Below are positions 48,437 through 57,416 of a stretch of DNA of 64,000 nt, one piece after another. The translations under genes were made by a program, and so were the position numbers. The DNA lies in contig NZ_AUFE01000006.1 in the NCBI RefSeq assembly GCF_000426345.1, forward strand, positions 124,001 to 188,000. The letters run 5' to 3'. The notes beneath the pieces are model-generated. The model made no database searches. It was not told the origin of the DNA and saw only the letters and a program-made list of their open reading frames with translations. Within the stretch, counting starts at the first letter, position 1, and each line of letters opens with the position of its first letter. The stretch is from Cupriavidus phytohabitans. Its GTDB lineage: Bacteria > Pseudomonadota > Gammaproteobacteria > Burkholderiales > Burkholderiaceae.

Positions 48437-49384
48437 TCACGCCATGTTGAGGAAGCGGCGCCGATAGTCCGAAGGCGCCACTCCGACACGCCGCAGAAAG
48501 GCGCGCCGCAGGTTGTTGGGATCGCCAAAGCCGGCCAGCGCGGCCACGCGCTTGAGCGGATGGCGCGAACCTTCCAGCAGCCGGCGCGCGGCGTCGATGC
48601 GCGCGGCCTCGACGAAATCGGCCGGCGTCACCTGGCATTCCTGGCGGAAGACGCGGGCAAAGTTGCGCGTGCTCATGCCGGCACGTGCGGCCAGCGCGTC
48701 GACCGACAGGTCGCCGGCAAGGTTCTCGACAATCCACCCCTGCACCTCCCGGATGGCATTGCGCTCCGCCGTCTGCGCCGCAAGGTGGGCGCTGAACTGC
48801 GACTGTCCGCCTGGCCGCTTGAGGAACATCACCAGTTCGCGCGCCACCCGTAGCGCCACCACGCGGCCGAAATCCTCCTCGACAAGCGCCAGCGCCAGGT
48901 CCAGCCCCGCGGTCACGCCGGCGGAGGTGTAGACGTTGCCATCCTTGACGTATATGCGGTCCGGCTCCACCTGGACGCCCGGAAACATGCGCGCCAGGCG
49001 GTCGGTTGTGTTCCAGTGCGTGGTGGCGCTGCGTCCGTCCAGCAAGCCCGCATGTGCAAGCATCATCGCGCCGGAGCAGACCGACCCGATCCTCCGCACC
49101 GTGCGTGCCTGCCGGGACAGCCATGCGCCGATGGTTTCATCCTGCGCCTGCTTCCATAGCGCGGGGCCGCCCGCGACCAGCAGCGTGTCGATATCGTCAC
49201 TGGCGGTCTCCAGCGTTGCGTCCGGTTCGATGCGCATGCCGTTGGAGGCCGTGAGCATCCCCGGCCCCGGCGCGATGATCTCGAACTGGTACGCATTCCG
49301 CGAGGCCCACGCAGCACAGCAGCAGCAGTGCGGGACGGTGGCGATCGCGGTGCTGTCCGTGCGCACGCTGCACAGCCTGTTCAC
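48437..49384 (-). CDS. GlxA-type AraC-family regulator with atypical N-terminus
   Basis: This regulator has a DJ-1/PfpI-like domain followed by an AraC DNA-binding domain. The DJ-1 part has IIAPGPG, DTLLVAGGPALW, SVCSGAMMLAHAGLLDGRSA (cysteine elbow) and the AraC part has two helix-turn-helices (LAARAGMSTRNFARVFRQE; AALAGFGDPNNLRRAF). The usual first strand and its LDLxGP segment are missing. Homology starts only near AWASRNAYQFEI, and upstream residues (VPHCCCCA) look random. The start is therefore unsure: GTG at 49384, or ATG at 49258 for a shorter product; an ATG at 49468 would overlap sugE head-on. It may be 5' truncated and non-functional. Confidence 0.65.
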   Translation of the reverse strand: MNRLCSVRTDSTAIATVPHCCCCAAWASRNAYQFEIIAPGPGMLTASNGMRIEPDATLETASDDIDTLLVAGGPALWKQAQDETIGAWLSRQARTVRRIGSVCSGAMMLAHAGLLDGRSATTHWNTTDRLARMFPGVQVEPDRIYVKDGNVYTSAGVTAGLDLALALVEEDFGRVVALRVARELVMFLKRPGGQSQFSAHLAAQTAERNAIREVQGWIVENLAGDLSVDALAARAGMSTRNFARVFRQECQVTPADFVEAARIDAARRLLEGSRHPLKRVAALAGFGDPNNLRRAFLRRVGVAPSDYRRRFLNMA

Positions 49385-49409
49385 GCATCGCCTGCTGGCC
49401 GGCTGAACG

Positions 49410-49736
49410 ATGCCGTGGATCCTGTTGGTCGTGGCCGGCGTGCTGGAGATCGCCTTCGCCTTCGGCATGAAATGGTCGGCCGGCTTCAGCCGGTTCTGGC
49501 CCAGCGTCTATGCGGTGGCGACCGGGCTGTCCAGCATCGTCCTGCTGACGCTGTCGCTGCGCGCGCTGCCGGTGGGAACGGCTTATGCGGTATGGACCGG
49601 CATCGGCGCGGCCGGCACCGCGATGCTCGGCATGCTGTGGCTGGGCGAGCCGGCATCGCTGGCGCGCGCGGGCTGCATCGCGCTGATCCTGTGTGGCGTG
49701 GTGGGTCTCAAGCTGGTCTCGGGCCCGGCCGCCTGA
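49410..49736 (+). CDS. SMR-family exporter, SugE/Gdx-like
   Basis: This 108-aa four-helix protein belongs to the small multidrug resistance family. The conserved glutamate in membrane helix 1 is in VAGVLEIAFAFGMKW near residue 13. The family segment PVGTAYAVWTGIGAAGTAM is clear. The helix 1 tryptophan and the sequence are closer to the SugE/Gdx guanidinium exporters than to EmrE-type drug pumps. No guanidine riboswitch was seen upstream. It diverges from the GlxA-type regulator gene and ends in a strong terminator. Confidence 0.9.
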   Translation: MPWILLVVAGVLEIAFAFGMKWSAGFSRFWPSVYAVATGLSSIVLLTLSLRALPVGTAYAVWTGIGAAGTAMLGMLWLGEPASLARAGCIALILCGVVGLKLVSGPAA

Positions 49737-49751
49737 CGGCGCTCCCGCAGG

Positions 49752-49782
49752 AAAATGGCCCGCACAGTGCGGGCCATTTTTT
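49752..49782. terminator. Bidirectional terminator between sugE and nadE
   Basis: AAAATGGCCCGCA / TGCGGGCCATTTT with a three-base loop and T tract. It lies between the 3' ends of the convergent genes sugE and nadE. Confidence 0.93.
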
Positions 49783-49805
49783 CACTGCTCAGCGACACCG
49801 GCGCA

Positions 49806-51854
49806 TCAGTCCGGTACCTTCTCCAGGTCCGCCAGCCACACCGCCGACTCCGAATCGCTCGGCGCGCGCCAGTCGCCGCGCGGCGACAGCGAACCGCCCG
49901 AGCCCACCTTGGGCGCATTCGGGATGCACGAACGCTTGAACTGGCTGGTCCTGAAGAATCGGTCCAGGAAGATCGCGAGATTGCGCTTGATCTCCGGCAG
50001 CCCATACTGGTTGCGTGCCACCTCCGGCCCGTACGGCCACACGCCGCGCTCGCGGTCGCCCCAGGCGTGCTGGGCCAGGAAAGCGATCTTGGACGGCGTG
50101 AAGCCGAAGCGCAGCGTGTGGTAGAGATTGAAATCCTGCAGCTCGTACGGCCCGATGGTGCTTTCGGTTTTCTGCTCCGGCCCATGGTTGCTGTCGCCGG
50201 GCACCAGCTCGGGGCTGATGTCGGTGCCGAGCACCGCCAGCAGCACGTCCGCCCCGCCCTCGCCGATCTGCCCGGTCTCGGCGACCCAGCGCACCAGGTG
50301 CGAGATCAGCGTCTTGGGCACGCTGGCGTTGACGTTGTAGTGCGACATGTGGTCGCCCACGCCATAGGTGCACCAGCCCAGCGCCAGCTCGCTCAGGTCG
50401 CCGGTGCCGATCACGATGGCGCCGTGGAAATTCGCGAGCCGGAACAGGTGATTGGTGCGCTCGCCAGCCTGCACGTTTTCGAAGGTCACGTCATAGACCT
50501 TCTCGCCGGCGGCGTACGGGTGCCCCAGGTCCTTCAGCATCGCCAGGCAGCTGGGTCGGATGTCGATCTCGGTGGCACTGCAGCCCACCACCTGCATCAG
50601 CTTGCGCGCCTGGTCCAGCGTGCGGTCGCTGGTGGCGAAGCCGGGCATGGTGTAGGCGAGGATATTGGCGCGCGGCAGCCCCAGGCGGTCCATCGCCTTG
50701 GCGCAGACCAGCAGCGCGTGTGTGGAGTCAAGCCCGCCCGAAACGCCGATCACCACCTTGCTGATCTTGCTGGCAGAGAGCCGCTGCACCAGCGCCTGCA
50801 CCTGGATGTTGTAGACCTCCATGCAGCGCTCGTCGCGCTGGCGCGGGTCGGCCGGCACGTACGGGAAGCGCGCCACGTTGCGTGCCAGCGGCAGCGACTT
50901 CTCGCGCGGCAGGTCGAGCGCGAAGGTGACCACGCGGAACGCTTCGACCTCGGCCTTGTGCCGGCGCACCGAATGGCCGAAGGTGACCTGGTGCATGCGC
51001 TCGCGCGACAGGCGTTCGACATCGACATCGGCGAACAGCAGGTGCGAGTCGTCGGAGAAACGCTCGGATTCGGCCAGCATTTCGCCGTTCTCGTAGATCA
51101 GCGCCTGCCCGTCCCAGGCCAGGTCGGTCGACGATTCGCCCTTGCCGGCCGAGGTGTACAGGTACGCCGCCAGGCAGCGCGCCGACTGCTGCGACACCAG
51201 CTGGTGCCGGTAGCCCGATTTGCCGATGACGATGTTCGATGCCGACAGGTTCACCAGCACGGTCGCGCCGGCCATCGCGGCGAACGACGACGGCGGCACC
51301 GGCACCCACACGTCCTCGCAGATCTCGGTATGGAAGCGGAAGAACGGCAGCCCTTCGATATCGAACAGCAGCCCCGCGCCGAACGGCACGTCCTGGCCCA
51401 GCAATCGCACGCTGTCGACCGTGGCGCAGTCTGCCGCGCTGAACTGGCGCCCTTCATAGAATTCCCAGTAGTTGGGCAGGAACGATTTGGGCACCACGCC
51501 CTGCACACGGCCCGCGGCCACCACCACGGCGCAATTGAACAGCTGGTGCTGCACGCGCAGCGGCATGCCCACCACCATCGCCAGCGGCAGCTTGCGCGAA
51601 GCTTCGACGATGGTGCCGAGCGCGGCTTCGCACGCATCGAGCAGCGTGCGCTGGTGGAACAGGTCGTCGCAGGTATAGGCCGACAGGCCCAGCTCCGGGA
51701 AAGCGGCCAACACCGCGCCGCGCTGCGCGGCCTGCGTGGCCAGCGCCAGCGTCTCGCGCGCGTTGAAGGCGGGGTCGGCAACGCGGCAGACCGGCACGCC
51801 GACGGCCACGCGGGCAAAGCCGTGGGAATAGAGGTTGAAAAACGGAGTCTTCAT
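49806..51854 (-). CDS. nadE: Glutamine-dependent NAD+ synthetase
   Basis: NadE (682 aa) amidates nicotinic acid adenine dinucleotide using glutamine. The N-terminal nitrilase-type glutaminase (about 1-280) shows its triad: Glu in [10 protein letters not shown], Lys in [13 protein letters not shown], and Cys in HTEICEDVW. The C-terminal synthetase has the ATP-binding [13 protein letters not shown] near residue 370, the [13 protein letters not shown] helix and a [11 protein letters not shown] segment. The start at 51854 gives [13 protein letters not shown]. It is the long two-domain form, as in Mycobacterium, so ammonia is channelled internally. A PII gene lies 1.6 kb further on the same strand. 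Confidence 0.97.
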   Translation of the reverse strand: MKTPFFNLYSHGFARVAVGVPVCRVADPAFNARETLALATQAAQRGAVLAAFPELGLSAYTCDDLFHQRTLLDACEAALGTIVEASRKLPLAMVVGMPLRVQHQLFNCAVVVAAGRVQGVVPKSFLPNYWEFYEGRQFSAADCATVDSVRLLGQDVPFGAGLLFDIEGLPFFRFHTEICEDVWVPVPPSSFAAMAGATVLVNLSASNIVIGKSGYRHQLVSQQSARCLAAYLYTSAGKGESSTDLAWDGQALIYENGEMLAESERFSDDSHLLFADVDVERLSRERMHQVTFGHSVRRHKAEVEAFRVVTFALDLPREKSLPLARNVARFPYVPADPRQRDERCMEVYNIQVQALVQRLSASKISKVVIGVSGGLDSTHALLVCAKAMDRLGLPRANILAYTMPGFATSDRTLDQARKLMQVVGCSATEIDIRPSCLAMLKDLGHPYAAGEKVYDVTFENVQAGERTNHLFRLANFHGAIVIGTGDLSELALGWCTYGVGDHMSHYNVNASVPKTLISHLVRWVAETGQIGEGGADVLLAVLGTDISPELVPGDSNHGPEQKTESTIGPYELQDFNLYHTLRFGFTPSKIAFLAQHAWGDRERGVWPYGPEVARNQYGLPEIKRNLAIFLDRFFRTSQFKRSCIPNAPKVGSGGSLSPRGDWRAPSDSESAVWLADLEKVPD

Positions 51855-52056
51855 ATCGGGCCCTGGGGTATGGCAGGCATGGGGCGGATCATCCGCGCCT
51901 GAACCTGGGGGGTGACGCATATACGCCATTCTACGTCGCTACCCGGGGCCGCGCCGCCGCTGCCGTGCCGCAGCGTCGCCACGCCATTTCCGGTAGACTC
52001 GAGCCGCCCTGCGCCCGCGCGGGGCGCTCCCGTTCCCATCTCTTCAGCGACAGCCC

Positions 52057-53298
52057 ATGCAGTCGGATTCCGGCGATACGGCGGCCACAGGCAGCCGCGC
52101 AGACGACCAGAAAGCCAGCCAAGCGGACACTCCGGACTACCAGACGCGCATCGTCTCCGACCTGGCCGAGATCGAACCGGCCGCGTGGGACGCGCTGCTG
52201 GCGCGCCAGCCCGAACCGACGCCCTTCCTGCGCCACGCCTTCCTGCATGCCTTGCATGCCAGCGGCAGCGCATGCGCCGAGACCGGCTGGCATCCGCGCT
52301 TCCTGACGTTGTGGGCCGGCGACCGGCTGGCCGCGGCGATGCCGCTCTATGCCAAGGCGCATTCGTACGGCGAGTACGTGTTCGACTGGGCCTGGGCCGA
52401 TGCCTATGCGCGGCACAACATCGAGTACTACCCCAAGTGGCTGTCGGCGATTCCGTTCACGCCGGTGCGCGGCGCGCGGCTGATCGCCGAAGATCCGCAA
52501 GCGCGCCGGCTGCTGCTGAAGGTAGCGCTGGCGCTGGCGGCGGAAAGCGGCATGTCGTCGCTGCATGTCCTCTTTCCTGACGAGGCCGAAGCCGGGCTGA
52601 TGCAGCAGGCAGGCATGCTGATGCGGCACGGCGTGCAGTTCCACTGGACCAATGGGGGCGAAGGTGGCAGCACACGGTACGCCGATTTCGAGGACTTCCT
52701 GGCCACGCTATCGCAGAAGAAGCGCAAGAATATCCGCGCCGAGCGGCGCCAGGTGGCGCAGGCCGGCATCACCTTCCGCCACCTGCGCGGCAGCGGGATC
52801 GACGACGAGGCCTGGCGCTTCTTCAACCGCTGCTACCGCCAGACCTATCGCGAGCACCATTCCACGCCCTACCTGAATCTGGATTTCTTCCGGCGCATCG
52901 GCGCGGCGATGCCGCAGCACCTGCTGCTGGTGGTGGCCGAGCGCGCAGGCCAGCCGATCGCCTCGTCGCTGCTGGTCTACGACGATGCGCCGCAGGTCAG
53001 CACGCTGTACGGCCGCTATTGGGGCGCGCTGGAATACCACCCCTGCCTGCACTTCGAGACCGCGTATTACCAGCCGCTGGAGTTCTGCATCGCCCACGGC
53101 ATCCGCACCTTCGAAGGCGGCGCGCAGGGTGAGCACAAGATGGCGCGGGGCTTCCTGCCGGTGGCCACGCGCTCGGCGCACTGGCTGGCGCATCCCGACT
53201 TTGCCGATGCCGTGGAGCGCTTCCTCGCGCGCGAGCGCCACGGCATCGACGCCTACCTCGACGAACTGGGCGAACGCAATCCCTTCGCGCGTTCCTGA
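52057..53298 (+). CDS. GNAT-like acyltransferase (DUF482/COG3146 type)
   Basis: This 413-aa soluble protein belongs to the FemAB-like/peptidogalycan (COG3146) group of double-GNAT proteins. Segments include PFLRHAFLHALHAS near the N-terminus, TLSQKKRKNIRAERRQVAQ (a basic helix), the CYRQTYREHHSTPYLNLDFF stretch (shown in part), FETAYYQPLEFCIAHGIRTFEGGAQGEHK (in part) and ARGFLPVATRSAHWL. No signal peptide is visible. The substrate is not established for the family. It is flanked by nadE (divergent) and cytochrome b561 (convergent). Confidence 0.87.
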   Translation: MQSDSGDTAATGSRADDQKASQADTPDYQTRIVSDLAEIEPAAWDALLARQPEPTPFLRHAFLHALHASGSACAETGWHPRFLTLWAGDRLAAAMPLYAKAHSYGEYVFDWAWADAYARHNIEYYPKWLSAIPFTPVRGARLIAEDPQARRLLLKVALALAAESGMSSLHVLFPDEAEAGLMQQAGMLMRHGVQFHWTNGGEGGSTRYADFEDFLATLSQKKRKNIRAERRQVAQAGITFRHLRGSGIDDEAWRFFNRCYRQTYREHHSTPYLNLDFFRRIGAAMPQHLLLVVAERAGQPIASSLLVYDDAPQVSTLYGRYWGALEYHPCLHFETAYYQPLEFCIAHGIRTFEGGAQGEHKMARGFLPVATRSAHWLAHPDFADAVERFLARERHGIDAYLDELGERNPFARS

Positions 53299-53311
53299 GC
53301 CGCCGAGGCGC

Positions 53312-53896
53312 TCAGCGCCACATGCGCCGCAGCGTGTTGTCGCCCAGCATGTAGTGGTGGAACAGCGAAGCCATCGCATGCAGCCCGATGACCAGGTAGA
53401 ACGCGGTTCCCAGCGTTTCGTGGATGGCCTTGACTGTGACCTTCAGCGCGGGATCCGCCGCCACCAGCGCGGGCACTTCGATCCCCAGCGACGGCAGCGC
53501 CAGCAGGTGCCCGCCGGCATTCATCGCCAGCAGCCCCAGCAGCGGCTGCGCCAGGATAAACAGGTACAGCACCCAGTGCATGGCTGCGCCCGCCAGATGC
53601 ATCCAGCGCGGGCCGGGCTCCGGCGCAGGTGCGCCGCGCACCAGCCGCCACAGCAGCCGCGGCACTGCCAGCCCTACGACCAGCGCCCCGGCCCATTCAT
53701 GGACATCCATGGCCATCACGCGCGCCGGCGTGCCCTTGTCGAAATTGCCCTTCAGCTCGATGGCCGCATACGCCAGCGCCACCAGCACGAACACCGCCCA
53801 ATGAAAGCACACCGCAAGCCCGTCATAGCGGCGCGATGGCGACAACACTTCCGGCAGGCTCTGCATCGGTTTGATGCTCTGTGTAGCCCGGTTCAT
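53312..53896 (-). CDS. Cytochrome b561-type protein
   Basis: This 194-aa inner-membrane di-heme cytochrome has four transmembrane helices with candidate heme ligand histidines in VCFHWAVFV, AMDVHEWAGAL, IHETLGTAFY and IGLHAMASLFHHY. The protein resembles the YodB/CybB family, which transfers electrons from ubiquinol to periplasmic acceptors; some members handle superoxide. It is convergent with the acyltransferase gene (13 bp between ends). No partner catalytic protein is adjacent. Confidence 0.9.
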   Translation of the reverse strand: MNRATQSIKPMQSLPEVLSPSRRYDGLAVCFHWAVFVLVALAYAAIELKGNFDKGTPARVMAMDVHEWAGALVVGLAVPRLLWRLVRGAPAPEPGPRWMHLAGAAMHWVLYLFILAQPLLGLLAMNAGGHLLALPSLGIEVPALVAADPALKVTVKAIHETLGTAFYLVIGLHAMASLFHHYMLGDNTLRRMWR

Positions 53897-53984
53897 GGCG
53901 GTTCTCCTTCTCTTTCGACACGGACCCAGCGTAGCGCAAGCCGCGCGGACAGGTCCTAACCGCCATCAAGCGGCGGGCAACAAA

Positions 53985-54006
53985 AAACCCCGCCGCGGCG
54001 GGGTTT
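53985..54006 (-). terminator. ppa: Terminator of ppa
   Basis: A perfect palindrome AAACCCCGCCGCGGCGGGGTTT followed by T residues on the minus strand. It begins about 20 bp after the ppa stop codon. Confidence 0.9.
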
Positions 54007-54024
54007 CTTCAGCGTCGGTTCAGC

Positions 54025-54552
54025 TTACTTCTTGTAGTTGGCCACGCCGTCGGTGATTTCCTTGTGGGCTTCCTCGATGCCGGCCCAGCCTTCGACCTTG
54101 ACCCACTTGCCGGCTTCCAGTGCCTTGTAGTGCTCAAAGAAATGCTTGATCTGGTCCAGCAGGTTCTGCGGCACGTCCGACAGGCCCTTCATGTAGGCGG
54201 TAGCGGGTGACAGCTTGTCCACCGGCACGGCGACCAGCTTGGCGTCCACGCCCGACTCGTCGGTCATCTTCAGCATGCCGAGTGCACGGCAGCGCACCAC
54301 GGCGCCAGCCAGGATCGGGAACGGGGACAGCACCAGCACGTCCACCGGGTCGCCGTCGCCCGACAGCGTCTGCGGGATGTAGCCGTAGTTGGCCGGATAG
54401 CGCATGCCGGTGCCGATGAAGCGGTCCACGAACAGCAGGCCGGTTTCCTTGTCGGCTTCGTACTTCACCGGATCGCTCTGGGCCGAGATCTCGATGATGA
54501 CGTTGAAATCGTTGGGGATGTCCTTGCCCGGGGTGACGAGGTTGAAGCTCAT
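54025..54552 (-). CDS. ppa: Inorganic pyrophosphatase
   Basis: PPase (175 aa) hydrolyses pyrophosphate to phosphate, pulling biosynthetic reactions forward. The start at 54552 gives [20 protein letters not shown]. The signature DGDPVDVLV near residue 65 provides the metal-binding aspartates. [16 protein letters not shown] and [13 protein letters not shown] complete the family I match. The length is normal. It diverges from the aldehyde dehydrogenase gene and has its own terminator. Confidence 0.98.
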   Translation of the reverse strand: MSFNLVTPGKDIPNDFNVIIEISAQSDPVKYEADKETGLLFVDRFIGTGMRYPANYGYIPQTLSGDGDPVDVLVLSPFPILAGAVVRCRALGMLKMTDESGVDAKLVAVPVDKLSPATAYMKGLSDVPQNLLDQIKHFFEHYKALEAGKWVKVEGWAGIEEAHKEITDGVANYKK

Positions 54553-54755
54553 GCGGTTCTCCAGATGCCTGCGCTGTGTTGTCGGATGGCGGGCATTATA
54601 ACGGCTCGCGCCTGACCGGTTGCTGACAAGCCATCGCCCTTTCTGACCTCCCGGCCCGCTGCAACGCGTTGCAGCCACGCGCGCGTGGGCGATAATGGCG
54701 CATTCTTCAGCCGACACTGAATAGCCGCAGCCTTCGTGCTGCCCCGGAGCCACCC

Positions 54756-56192
54756 ATGCATGCCCAGCACTTTGTCGCCAACCGCCTGATCGCGCCGGAC
54801 AACGGCCTGCGCATCAAGGTGTTCGACCCGTCCAACGGCGAGCCCTTTGCCGAGATCGCCCGCGGCAACGCCACCGACATCAATGTCGCAGTCCACGCCG
54901 CGCGCCAGGCCGCCGACGGCGCCTGGGGCCAGATGGCCCCGGCCGAGCGTGTGCGCCTGCTCAACCGCGTTGCCGTGGCGCTGATCGCCCATGAAGAAGA
55001 GCTGGCCGCGCTGGAAGCGCGCGATACCGGCAAGCCGCTGCGCCAGGCCCGCGCCGATGCCCGCGCCGTGGCGCGCTACTTCGAGTTCTACGCCGGCGCG
55101 GTCGACAAGCTGCACGGCCAGACCATCCCCTACAACCCCGGCTACACCGTGCTGACGGTGCGCGAGCCGCACGGCGTGACCGGCCACATCATCCCGTGGA
55201 ACTACCCGCTGCAGATCTTCGGGCGCAGCGTGGGCGCGGCGCTGGCCGCTGGCAATGCCTGCGTGGTCAAGCCGGCCGAGGACGCCTGCCTGTCGCTGCT
55301 GCGCGTGGCCGAGATCGCCGCCGAGGCCGGCCTGCCCGAAGGCGCGCTCAATATCATCACCGGCTACGGCCACGAGGCCGGCGCCGCGCTGGCGCGCCAT
55401 CCCGGCATCAACCACATCTCGTTCACCGGCTCGCCGCAGACGGGCAAGCTGGTGTCGCAGCTGGCCGCCGAGAACCATGTGCCGGTCACGCTGGAACTGG
55501 GCGGCAAGTCACCACAGATCGTGTTTGCCGATGCCGACATCGACGCGCTGGTGCCGGTGGTGGTCAACAGCATCGTGCAGAACGCCGGCCAGACCTGCTC
55601 GGCCGGCAGCCGCCTGCTGGTGGAGCGCCCGGTCTACAACGCGCTGCTCGACCGGCTGGCATCGGTATTCGAGTCGCTGCGCGTGGGCCCGTCCGAACTC
55701 GACCTGGAATGCGGCCCGCTGATCAGCCGCAAGCAGCAGCAGCGCGTGTGGGACTTCGTCTCCGACGCGCAGCACGCCGGCGTGGCGGTCATGGCGCAGG
55801 GCCAGATCGTGGCCGAGGCGCCCGAGGCCGGCTACTACCAGGTGCCGATGCTGTTCCGCGATGTCCCGCCCGCGCACCGGCTGGCGCAGGAAGAAGTGTT
55901 CGGCCCGCTGCTGGCGGCCATGCCCTTCGACACCGAGGCCGAGGCCGTCGCGCTGGCCAACGGCACGCCCTATGGCCTGGTCGCCGGCGTCTGGACCCGT
56001 GATGGCGGACGCCAGCTGCGCCTGGCGCACAAGCTGCGCGCGGGCCAGGTCTTTATCAACAACTACGGAGCCGGCGGCGGCGTGGAGCTGCCCTTCGGCG
56101 GCAGCGGCCAGTCCGGCTACGGCCGCGAGAAGGGCTTCGAGGCCCTGTACGGGTTCACCACACTGAAAACCATCGCCATCCAACATGGGTAA
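54756..56192 (+). CDS. Aldehyde dehydrogenase (NAD(P)-dependent)
   Basis: This 478-aa enzyme oxidises an aldehyde to its acid. The catalytic cysteine is in [12 protein letters not shown] near residue 285 and the general base glutamate in [10 protein letters not shown]. The cofactor segment is [24 protein letters not shown] (in part), with [12 protein letters not shown]. The substrate cannot be read from sequence. It heads a plus-strand group with a small membrane protein, an SDR and an MFS transporter. These could be a catabolic unit for an alcohol or hydroxy acid, but they are not tightly spaced. Confidence 0.95.
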   Translation: MHAQHFVANRLIAPDNGLRIKVFDPSNGEPFAEIARGNATDINVAVHAARQAADGAWGQMAPAERVRLLNRVAVALIAHEEELAALEARDTGKPLRQARADARAVARYFEFYAGAVDKLHGQTIPYNPGYTVLTVREPHGVTGHIIPWNYPLQIFGRSVGAALAAGNACVVKPAEDACLSLLRVAEIAAEAGLPEGALNIITGYGHEAGAALARHPGINHISFTGSPQTGKLVSQLAAENHVPVTLELGGKSPQIVFADADIDALVPVVVNSIVQNAGQTCSAGSRLLVERPVYNALLDRLASVFESLRVGPSELDLECGPLISRKQQQRVWDFVSDAQHAGVAVMAQGQIVAEAPEAGYYQVPMLFRDVPPAHRLAQEEVFGPLLAAMPFDTEAEAVALANGTPYGLVAGVWTRDGGRQLRLAHKLRAGQVFINNYGAGGGVELPFGGSGQSGYGREKGFEALYGFTTLKTIAIQHG

Positions 56193-56427
56193 CATCAATT
56201 TCCTTTCCATCGCTTTTGCCATTTTCTTTTTCTGGATGGCGTGGCATGTGCGGAACAAGCGCGCCACCAATCCCTCCGGCATGCCGCGGCTGCAGGTGTT
56301 CAAGCGCAAGTGGGGCGATGTGGTGGGAGACCGCGTGCACTGGTGCCTGTATGTGGCGCTGCCGTTCTTGCTGGCGGTGATGATGGTCGCGAATGCGTTG
56401 CGCGGGCAGGGGCCGTTCTCGCATTGA
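56185..56427 (+). CDS. Small membrane protein, ALDH-linked
   Basis: This 80-aa protein has two hydrophobic helices (about 5-22 and 53-72) around a basic loop (NKRATNPSGMPRLQVFKRKW). It has no known domain I can name. Its start overlaps the aldehyde dehydrogenase stop by 8 bp, so it is translated coupled with it. It may anchor or accompany the enzyme at the membrane; this is speculation. Confidence 0.75.
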   Translation: MGNINFLSIAFAIFFFWMAWHVRNKRATNPSGMPRLQVFKRKWGDVVGDRVHWCLYVALPFLLAVMMVANALRGQGPFSH

Positions 56428-56482
56428 GCGAACGAGGCGCGATCATCGATGGCGCCTGAGCGGGCCGACGCCCGTTGCAGAC

Positions 56483-56514
56483 GCTCCCCTCTCCCGCCGG
56501 CGGGAGAGGGGAGC
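56483..56514. repeat. 32-bp perfect palindrome of the CTCCCCTCTCCC family, copy 2
   Basis: GCTCCCCTCTCCCGCC and its reverse complement abut, making a perfect 16-bp stem without loop on paper. It lies between the small membrane protein gene and the SDR gene. Copies 1 and 3 are at 24264 and 59917. Confidence 0.85.
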
Positions 56515-56578
56515 ACACAGGCGGACATTGAAAACCTGTAGCGATCACCCAAACCACAACAACACCAGGAGACAACCA

Positions 56579-57337
56579 ATGAGACTGGCCAACAAGGTAG
56601 CGATCGTCACCGGCGGCGGTTCCGGCTTCGGCGAGGGCATCGCCCACACCTTCGCGCGCGAGGGCGCCAGCGTGCTGGTGGCCGACCTGCGCGAAGACGC
56701 CGCCGAGCGCGTTGCCGCGGCGATCCGCGAGGCCGGCGGACAGGCGCGCGCGGTGCGCGCCGACGTCTCGCGCGGCGACGATACCGAAGCCATGCGCGAG
56801 GCCGCGCTGGCCGCCTTCGGCGACGTGCATATCGTCGTCAACAACGCCGGCACCACGCATCGCAACAAACCCATCCTCGACATCACCGAGGATGAGTTCG
56901 ACCGCGTCTACGCGGTCAACGTCAAGAGCATCTACTGGTCGGCGCGTGCCTTCATCCCGCACTTCCGCCAGCGCGGCGGCGGCGCGTTCGTCAACATTGC
57001 CTCCACCGCCGGCATCCGCCCGCGTCCCGGACTGGTCTGGTACAACGGCAGCAAGGGCGCTGTGATCACCGCCAGCAAGGCCATGGCGGCCGAACTGGGC
57101 AAGGACAATATCCGCGTCAACTGCGTCAACCCGGTGATCGGCGCCACCGCGCTGCTCGAAGAGTTCATGGGCATGCCCGACACGCCCGAGAACCGCGCGA
57201 AGTTCCTCGCCACTATCCCGATGGGGCGCATGTCGACGCCGCAGGACGTGGCCAATGCCTGCCTTTACCTGGCTTCCGACGAAGCCGCCTTCATCACCGG
57301 CACCTGCATCGAAGTCGACGGCGGGCGCTGCGTCTGA
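56579..57337 (+). CDS. SDR-family oxidoreductase
   Basis: This 252-aa short-chain dehydrogenase has the nucleotide motif TGGGSGFGEG near residues 12-21, NNAGTTH, a catalytic serine in NIASTAG, and Tyr155 with Lys159 in YNGSKGA. DLREDAAERV places Asp at the end of strand 2, suggesting preference for NAD over NADP. The C-terminal FITGTCIEVDGGRCV is typical of FabG-like members. Its specific substrate is unknown. An AGGAGA site is near the ATG at 56579. The next gene is an MFS transporter. Confidence 0.95.
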   Translation: MRLANKVAIVTGGGSGFGEGIAHTFAREGASVLVADLREDAAERVAAAIREAGGQARAVRADVSRGDDTEAMREAALAAFGDVHIVVNNAGTTHRNKPILDITEDEFDRVYAVNVKSIYWSARAFIPHFRQRGGGAFVNIASTAGIRPRPGLVWYNGSKGAVITASKAMAAELGKDNIRVNCVNPVIGATALLEEFMGMPDTPENRAKFLATIPMGRMSTPQDVANACLYLASDEAAFITGTCIEVDGGRCV

Positions 57338-57416
57338 GCCCTGCTTCCCCGGCATTTCCTTGTCGTAACACCGCTGTACCGCGTCGTCGAGAACGCAAAC
57401 ATCCTCAGGAGACAGC

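Noticed and set aside
49300-49409. Possible guanidine riboswitch before the SugE-like gene
   Set aside because: No paired ACGR-loop hairpins or ykkC-like core were seen in the short leader.
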